Assembly (NCBI GenBank): GCA_029204225.1
Contig: CM055095.1
Span: 15,592,049-15,656,048, forward strand
From: Diphasiastrum complanatum
Lineage: Eukaryota; Streptophyta; Lycopodiopsida; Lycopodiales; Lycopodiaceae
Direction: 5' to 3'
Length of the DNA stretch: 64,000 bases
The position numbers and the translations under genes were made by a program. This document shows, piece by piece, positions 58,249 through 64,000 of the stretch; the first letter of the stretch is position 1, and every line of letters begins with the position of its first letter. The notes under the pieces were generated by a model. That model worked only from the letters and a program-made list of their open reading frames with translations, did no database searches and was not told the DNA's origin.

Positions 58249-59631
58249 TTAAGAACCGTCTTGGTCCTCTAAGACAAAGTCTGGAAAAATCTTGCGAAGG
58301 ACGCTGCCTCTTTCCCAAGTGGCATTCTCAACAGGCTGATCATTCCACTTAACCAGATATTCTCGGTATAGAGTATGACAAGTCTGCGTCTCTCTACTAT
58401 CAAGAATCTCCTCTGGTTCATGTGGAGGTTGTTGAGGATCCAATGGGAGAACTAGAACACTGTCCCCTACCAGATTATCTGATTTGGTTAAGGCTTTTTG
58501 TAACTGACTTACATGAAAGACTGGAAAAACCTTATTGTTGTGTGGGAGTTCTAGTTTATAGGTGACCTCGCCTAGTCTCCTACTGATGGTAAAGGGACCA
58601 CAATACCTTGGAGACAACTTAGCACACACTCCTGATTTGAGGGTTTTAGAGTCAACTGGGACTCTCAAATAGACTTTCTCACCAGTGGAGAACTGCACAT
58701 CCCGTCTGTGTGGATCTGCATAATGTCTGGCTCGATCCTGGGATTGTCTAATGCTACGCTTAGCATGTTCTATCATCTGGTTTAGGTCTTCTAAAAAGTT
58801 TCTGGCTACTTCAACTTTTTCTTGTTTAAACCCTACAGCTGTGGGTGAGCGTGGCTGAAAACCGTACATCAGCATAAATGGGCTATATCCCGTAGCTAAA
58901 TGTTTGGTACTGTTGTAAGCAAACTCTAATATCGAGAGATACTCCTCCCAATTAGTCTGCTTCTTGCTGATATATGCACGAAGCATATCCTCCAGCACTT
59001 GATTTACCCTTTCTGTTTGACCGTCCGTCTGTGGATGGTCGGTGGTACTCATATTAAGTTTAGTATGGAGATGATGGAATACTGCCCTCCAAAAATTTCC
59101 AGTAAACTTACTATCCTGGTCACTGACTATGCCGGAAGGTAGACCGTACAATTTAAATAGCCCGTCTACAAACAACCTCGCTAACTCTGGAGCTCTAACG
59201 GTTGTTTTGGTCAGAATAAAATGAGCCATTTTGGTCAGACGGTCAACTGTGACCCATATAGCGTCATTACCCTTTTGGGTTTTAGGCAGGCCTACTATAA
59301 AATCCATGGAGATACTCTCCCATTTACCAGCTGGTATTTCTAAGGGATGCAACAACCCTCCTGTCTTTAAACGCTCTGCTTTATTTACTTGACATTTCTG
59401 GCAACTGGTTACATACTGGTGGACGTCCTTTTTCATACTGGGCCAGAAAAATTGCCTACGAAGAAGCTCATAGGTCTTCTGTATGCCTGGGTGTCCCGCG
59501 CTAGGATTGTCATGACATTCATATAGGACCTGCTGCCTATAATCCTCTGAATTGGGGGCACATACTCTATCTCTATAGAGCAAGTACTCATCCTGAATGG
59601 AATACTGTTTCCATTTGAATCCTTGAGTCAA
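58249..59631 (-). CDS. Gypsy F integrase and chromodomain
   Basis: 460 residues, open throughout. Zinc-binding domain with ECHDNPSAGHPGIQKTY and CQKCQVNKAERLK (about residues 35-90). Core with MDFIVGLPKTQKGNDAIW (first Asp), GIVSDQDSKFTGNFW (second Asp) and DGQTERVNQVLEDMLRAY (Glu). Then the GPFTISRRLGEVTYKLELP module and a chromodomain LYREYLVKWNDQPVENATWE near the C-terminus. Integrase pastes the cDNA into chromosomes; the chromodomain probably guides it to heterochromatin. It is the C-terminal part of gag-pol, split off by a TAG codon at 59629. The first Met is therefore not a real start. Confidence 0.9.
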   Translation of the reverse strand: MTQGFKWKQYSIQDEYLLYRDRVCAPNSEDYRQQVLYECHDNPSAGHPGIQKTYELLRRQFFWPSMKKDVHQYVTSCQKCQVNKAERLKTGGLLHPLEIPAGKWESISMDFIVGLPKTQKGNDAIWVTVDRLTKMAHFILTKTTVRAPELARLFVDGLFKLYGLPSGIVSDQDSKFTGNFWRAVFHHLHTKLNMSTTDHPQTDGQTERVNQVLEDMLRAYISKKQTNWEEYLSILEFAYNSTKHLATGYSPFMLMYGFQPRSPTAVGFKQEKVEVARNFLEDLNQMIEHAKRSIRQSQDRARHYADPHRRDVQFSTGEKVYLRVPVDSKTLKSGVCAKLSPRYCGPFTISRRLGEVTYKLELPHNNKVFPVFHVSQLQKALTKSDNLVGDSVLVLPLDPQQPPHEPEEILDSRETQTCHTLYREYLVKWNDQPVENATWERGSVLRKIFPDFVLEDQDGS

Positions 59632-62367
59632 CTAACCCTCAACCCCTAGGGTTTGCTTGGGTAATACAGGCTCAGAATCCTCAACGTCATCTGACGACGT
59701 ATACTCGGACTCATCATCATCCTCAACGGAAGCTGCCGTATTCTTGGATGAACTGGCACCAGCCCCGGGAACTGGTTCTGGAGTCTGTAACTGTCTGTTC
59801 TGGACTGAGTTCCAGATAATAGAGAAGAATGCATCATGCTGGCATTTCCCTCTCAAGGACTCGAGTAACTCATTACGAATCTGAGTAAAACTCAGCTCGT
59901 TTATCATAGGCATTCTGCTAAGGGCATCTGCTATTGTATTGAATTTTCCACGCCTATATCTGATAGACATGTCAAACTCTTGCATCAACTCTGCCCAACG
60001 AGCTTTCCGATTGCAAAGGTATCTGAGACTCTCATGGTCTGTCAGGACCTCAAAGTTGGCACCATACAAATAATGCCTCCAAGTCTCAAGGGCATGGACT
60101 ATAGAAAAGAGTTCCTTTTCATAGGCACTATACCTAGTCTGTGCTGGCTCGAGTTTTTTACTCTCGAACGCAACTGGTCGTCCACCCTGAGTTAGCACAG
60201 CACCTACTGCAAAGTCGCTAGCATCTGTTTCGACCACAAATGGCTGATTGGGGTCGACGACTTTTAAAACTGGTGCTGTAGCTAAGGCTGTTTTGAGAGC
60301 ATCAAAGCTCTCCTGTTGTGCGGACTCCCAAATGAACTCCTTTTCCTTCCCCTTAAGGAGATTTCTCATAGGGACTGCTATCTGAGCATATTCCTTGACA
60401 AATCGTCTGTAATATCCCGCCAGACCAAGAAAGATTTGAAGTTCCAAAATATTCTGAGGTCTTAGCCAACTGAGTATGGCTTTAACCTTATTTGGGTCCA
60501 TCTTAATCCCATCTGAAGAGATAATGTGACCCAAATATGCTACTTCTTCAACGAAGAATTCACACTTGGATTGTTTAGCATAAAGCTTATGCTTTCTGAG
60601 CAGTCGAAACACCTTTCTGAGGTGTTTTAGATGCTCCTTCCTCGTTTTGCTGTAGACGAGGATGTCATCTAAAAATATGACTACAAACTTACCCAAGTAT
60701 GGTCTGAGGACACTGTTCATCAAGGTCATAAAAGTAGCTGGAGCATTTGTGAGCCCAAATGGCATCACCTTAAACTCATAATGACCGTGACGAGTCCTAA
60801 AAGCTGTTTTCGAGACATCTTCCGATTTTATACGGACTTGATGATATCCCGATCTGAGGTCTATTTTGCTGAAAAACTTAGCCCCGTCGAGTTGATCAAA
60901 CAACTCGTCTGCCCGAGGCATAGGGTATTTATTCTTAATTGTGACTTTATTGAGGGCTCTGTAATCTACGCAAAGACGCATAGACCCCTCTTTCTTTTTC
61001 ACCAATAGGACTGGTGAGGCCCATGGTGAACTACTGATCTGAATTTGGCCTTTCCCAAGATAGTCTGTTAACTGCCTAGTTATTTCTTCATCCTCTGTTC
61101 GGCTGACCCGATACGGAGGTTTAAAAATAGGTGCTGTACCTGGTACTAGGTTTATTACATGATCTACCTCTCTGCTAGGTGGTAAACCATGTGGCAAATC
61201 TTCAGGAAAAACATCTTTAAATTTAGACAATAAAGTTTCTAATTTACTGATTTTCTGCTGAATAGAACTAGAAATAGAAACTTCAGGAATAAACTGAAAG
61301 TCACATAAGAATACCTGATGGTCTTCATCTCCGATTAGCTGACAGAGCTCTAAACTGCAGACCATAGGGCTGTTGGGAACATCATGCTCCCCATGCAACT
61401 GGATCTCTCGGCCTTTATACTGAAAGCTGAGGGTGTTCTCCTGATAGTTTCTGTGGAGGGAAGGTCCTAAACTGTAGAGCCAATCTCTCCCGAGAACAAT
61501 GTCTGTTCGATCCAGGTGCATTATCTGAAAGTTTATTTCATCTTGGTACCCCTGAATACCAAGATTTAACTTACTTACCATAGTTTCCCATATTTTTTTA
61601 TCTTCACCCTTAGCTAATGAAACTATGTACCTATGCTGACTAGGTACTTCTGGTAGTTTAAGCTTTTTAACCAGGGTGTGGTTGATGAAATTATGGGTTG
61701 CCCCATCATCAACCATGACTCTTACTGACTGGTTACCAATTTTCCCATGCATACGTACTAGGTCATGCGGCCCAAAGCTGAAGGGTCTCGCTAGCATTGC
61801 AGAGGTCAGCTGGCAACAGTGTTCATGATCTTCATGATACACTTTGATCTCGGAAGCTGCCGAGTCACTGGGGAAACATACAGTCTGAACAAGATGAACT
61901 TGTTTTTTATCTTTTTTATCTTTTTTAGTGAAAGGTCCCTTGGGACACTGTCTGACTGTGTGTCCCTTGCCCATACACACAAAGCACAAACGTTCTTGTT
62001 TGGCTTTCTCAAAATCATCTGGTTTTAAGGGCTGTATGAGTGAAGGGCGTTTCTGAGGAGCTTCACCTTTAAATTTATCTTCTTTCTTTCTTTTTAAAAA
62101 TTTCTTTTTAAATTGAAAGTCTTTCTGAGGAAGCTGCTCAGAAAGTGGTTGTTGTCTCGCTCTCTTCCTACCCACTGAATCATCATAGATTTGAGCATAT
62201 CTGAGAGCTTGCTCAAGGGTAGTAGGCGAGTTTCTCTGGACCTCTACTTTATATTCATCTTTGAGGCCACGGACAAATCCCCTGATTTTCTGATAGTCAT
62301 CCATATTTTTAATCTTTAAAATTGCTTCTCGATACTGCGAGATATATTGGATGAGGGATTTATCCAT
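59632..62367 (-). CDS. Gypsy F Gag C-terminus, protease, RT, RNase H
   Basis: 911 residues, open. Gag tail; CCHC zinc knuckle [14 protein letters not shown] (about 130); protease [13 protein letters not shown] (about 220; D-D-G where D-S/T-G is usual); RT (about 420-620) with [68 protein letters not shown] and [12 protein letters not shown] (FLDD active site); RNase H (about 690-810) with [37 protein letters not shown] and [10 protein letters not shown]. Ends in a serine/acid-rich linker before the TAG at 59629. The frame is continuous with Gag on the left after the TGA at 62452, so the first Met is internal. Confidence 0.92.
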   Translation of the reverse strand: MDKSLIQYISQYREAILKIKNMDDYQKIRGFVRGLKDEYKVEVQRNSPTTLEQALRYAQIYDDSVGRKRARQQPLSEQLPQKDFQFKKKFLKRKKEDKFKGEAPQKRPSLIQPLKPDDFEKAKQERLCFVCMGKGHTVRQCPKGPFTKKDKKDKKQVHLVQTVCFPSDSAASEIKVYHEDHEHCCQLTSAMLARPFSFGPHDLVRMHGKIGNQSVRVMVDDGATHNFINHTLVKKLKLPEVPSQHRYIVSLAKGEDKKIWETMVSKLNLGIQGYQDEINFQIMHLDRTDIVLGRDWLYSLGPSLHRNYQENTLSFQYKGREIQLHGEHDVPNSPMVCSLELCQLIGDEDHQVFLCDFQFIPEVSISSSIQQKISKLETLLSKFKDVFPEDLPHGLPPSREVDHVINLVPGTAPIFKPPYRVSRTEDEEITRQLTDYLGKGQIQISSSPWASPVLLVKKKEGSMRLCVDYRALNKVTIKNKYPMPRADELFDQLDGAKFFSKIDLRSGYHQVRIKSEDVSKTAFRTRHGHYEFKVMPFGLTNAPATFMTLMNSVLRPYLGKFVVIFLDDILVYSKTRKEHLKHLRKVFRLLRKHKLYAKQSKCEFFVEEVAYLGHIISSDGIKMDPNKVKAILSWLRPQNILELQIFLGLAGYYRRFVKEYAQIAVPMRNLLKGKEKEFIWESAQQESFDALKTALATAPVLKVVDPNQPFVVETDASDFAVGAVLTQGGRPVAFESKKLEPAQTRYSAYEKELFSIVHALETWRHYLYGANFEVLTDHESLRYLCNRKARWAELMQEFDMSIRYRRGKFNTIADALSRMPMINELSFTQIRNELLESLRGKCQHDAFFSIIWNSVQNRQLQTPEPVPGAGASSSKNTAASVEDDDESEYTSSDDVEDSEPVLPKQTLGVEG

Positions 62368-62451
62368 TACTGTTCTTTCCCAGGCTTCCCAGGCTCTATC
62401 CAGTTCATTTTCTGGTAGAAATTCTCTTAGGAAAGCTTTTTCAAAAGCTTT

Positions 62452-63018
62452 TCATGACCGGGGAGTCTGCCCAGTCTCCTGGAGATTTAACCACCACTTA
62501 TAGGCCATAGGCCCTAAGGAAAGACTAGCCTCAATTGCTTGCAAATGGTTAGGGGTCTGTTTAAGAGCATGAATGTTCTTCCATTTGCTAAGGAAGGTTT
62601 GTAGAATATCTGCATTTCTATCCTTCTCTTCCCCATTAAAAGTAGGAGGCTTTAAATCTTTAAAAACACTGGGGTGAGACCGTAAAGTCTCACCCGAAAC
62701 TGATGGAAGTGGAGAAGGGGATAACTGAGAAGTGGAGGGAAGGCTTCCTTTCGCGGAGCTCAAAATCAAGTTTTTGAGTTCAGCGAACGAGTCGTCCACA
62801 CTGGACTTGAAATTGGCTAATGTCAGCTTCAGTTCATCCACTTCTGTTACCAATTGGAGGAACTGCTCCTTGGTAACCAGTTCGTCGAGTTCTTCGGCGA
62901 ACTGTTCCTGTTCTTCTACTTCCATGGGTTCCTTCCCTTTTATATAAGCCAAGGCTTCTGTTTCAAGTTCATCGAAGCTTCTCTCCGGGGGTTGATCAGG
63001 TCCCTGAGGAGTGGTCAT
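62452..63018 (-). CDS. Gypsy F Gag N-terminal part
   Basis: 188 residues from ATG 63018 (MTTPQGPDQPPERSFDELET) with a coiled-coil like Glu/Leu-rich region (about 30-90), Ser/Pro linker, then the capsid start FKDLKPPTFNGEEKDRNAD ... TFLSKWKNIHAL ... GPMAYKWWLNL. Ends at a TGA where the family would have a tryptophan or similar ([14 protein letters not shown]). Beyond it the frame goes on as Gag ([19 protein letters not shown]). Confidence 0.85.
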   Translation of the reverse strand: MTTPQGPDQPPERSFDELETEALAYIKGKEPMEVEEQEQFAEELDELVTKEQFLQLVTEVDELKLTLANFKSSVDDSFAELKNLILSSAKGSLPSTSQLSPSPLPSVSGETLRSHPSVFKDLKPPTFNGEEKDRNADILQTFLSKWKNIHALKQTPNHLQAIEASLSLGPMAYKWWLNLQETGQTPRS

Positions 63019-63776
63019 CTTCGGAACTGAAAGAGAGCTACCTTAACTTCTGAAGGAAAAAAAGTCTAAAAGACTAATTTACAACTGTACAAGGGAAAGG
63101 AAACTTAGCTCTTTCTGAGAACTGTACTTCCACAGAGAGAATACAAAAAATCCCTTCTCAACTTCTTTCTCAATTTGATTTGAGGTTGGAAAATGTGCAA
63201 CAAGATCTGAAACTTTTGCTATCCCCCCTCGCTGGTCTGACAGCATCTCAATTTGTCCACATTTAGACTCAAAAATCCGCTTGAATCTCTGATTTGACCT
63301 CAGCAGGTAGGTCGCTGGTCTGTGACAAGCAAGTCTGAAGCTCAGACTTCTAGAAAACCTTTGAAATGCAAGGATAAATTCTAAAATTTATTCCCTACTG
63401 TCCAGCACTGGACCTGCTGTAGAAATCTGCTTCAAATCTTGCTCAATTTGTCACTGATTTCCACTCAAAACTCAAGGAAGGAGGCTGCTCTGACAGCGCT
63501 GGTCTGCATCAAACTTCCTGACTTGAAAACGCTCCAAAATCCGGAATTTCCACTCCAAAATTGAAGTTTAAACCCTGATTGGCAGCGCTGGACCTGGCCT
63601 AGAAAGCTTATCCAAATTTTACTGTAAAAACAAGTAATCCTACGGAGATTTCCACCATAGATAGCTGGTTCTCCAGCGCTGACCCTGCTCTATCTATCTT
63701 TGCATATTAACCATAGTTGCTATGCACTCTGATGGATTTCTCCCCTGCTGAATCTGAGCTCCCAAAGAAGGAGATG
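63019..63776 (-). other. Gypsy F leader
   Basis: 758 bases between primer site and gag ATG, non-coding. Contains loosely repeated phrases with 'ccagcgctg' / 'ggtctg...' (63230, 63310, 63400, 63500, 63590, 63675), each about 90 bases apart. These look like old tandem repeats of a hairpin-rich unit (CAGCGCTG is a perfect palindrome). Confidence 0.7.
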
Positions 63777-63788
63777 GCTCTGATACCA
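63777..63788 (-). other. Primer binding site of Gypsy F
   Basis: The minus strand reads TGGTATCAGAGC, one base from the LTR end. Confidence 0.9.
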
Positions 63789-63789
63789 G

Positions 63790-64000
63790 TGTAATAGATC
63801 CTAACACCACAGTAGGGCAAACACTAACTGATCCACCCAACCTTGCCTACTCCCTGATATAGAGTAAGCCCCTCCTAGCCCAGTGTGAGGACTGGTAGCA
63901 TGCAACTGCCAAGTGTCGGCCATGTGGCACTGACGTGGTCGACTGCACGTCGGGACCCAACTGGGGGCCCTATCCTGCTGACAGGGTCCCTAGGCTGTGT
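63790..64000 (-). repeat. 5' LTR of Gypsy F (partial)
   Basis: Ends ...GGATCTATTACA in minus orientation. 211 of about 357 bases lie in the window. Confidence 0.92.

Larger units (their letters stand above)
57881..64000 (-). mobile_element. Gypsy F: near-complete chromodomain Gypsy element
   Basis: 3' LTR 57881-58237, polypurine tract 58238-58253, gag-pol 63018-58249, leader 63019-63776, primer site 63777-63788, 5' LTR from 63790 to beyond the edge. LTRs start TGTTACGAGC and end TCTATTACA. Gag and pol are in one frame except for a TGA at about 62452 and a TAG at 59629. Order gag-PR-RT-RH-INT-chromodomain marks it as a chromovirus. It is the best-preserved coding element in the window, hence probably the youngest. 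Confidence 0.92.

Overview
The window is nuclear DNA of a land plant, most likely a repeat-rich seed plant. It holds one ordinary host gene in a sea of nested LTR retrotransposons. The evidence for a plant is a GT-AG spliced alkaline/neutral invertase (GH100) of plant type, Copia elements and a chromodomain Gypsy element primed by the initiator-Met tRNA site TGGTATCAGAGC, and a captured host fragment that reads as plant-type SEC11. A gymnosperm would fit the large, old, heavily nested repeats, but the sequence alone does not prove it.

Layout. 1-755: end of a Copia element (family A) with the start of its 3' LTR. 779-4989: two convergent, decayed, intron-containing genes of unknown function (gene A on +, gene B1 on -). 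5571-12130: Copia and Gypsy fragments. 12130-13445: another family A fragment on -. 13984-17743: the invertase in four exons on -, with a candidate TATA box at 18244-18251 and a GC-rich island near 19.4-19.9 kb. 20755-22546: 5' LTR, primer site and gag of a third family A copy. 22931-27680: a decayed Copia (C) on -.

27686-45188 is dominated by one non-coding LTR element family (called S here). A complete 5.06 kb copy (S-A, 38603-43659, CCGAC target duplication) sits inside the LTR of an older, opposite copy (S-B). The inside of S-B was in turn hit by a 6.6 kb element, T (29922-36564). T codes for no polymerase. It has a Gag with two tandem Gag-like domains, a small coiled-coil ORF, and an acidic protein of 453 residues that I do not recognise. 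Its leader carries fragments of two host genes, actin and the signal peptidase subunit SEC11. A related element, U (45189-46648), has a different LTR but shares the S leader, in which five short stem-loops are repeated.

46653-52930 is a gag-only Gypsy-type element (V) on -. 52931-54670 is a largely readable Copia pol (D) on +. 54690-55477 is a second copy of gene B. 56795-57880 is a Copia fragment (E) cut by a nearly intact chromodomain Gypsy element (F, 57881 to beyond the right edge).

Apart from the invertase, which would hydrolyse sucrose in the cytosol, nothing here looks like a working host pathway. The unusual material is the gene A/gene B pair, the T element with its captured host exons, and the repeated stem-loops in the S/U leaders.
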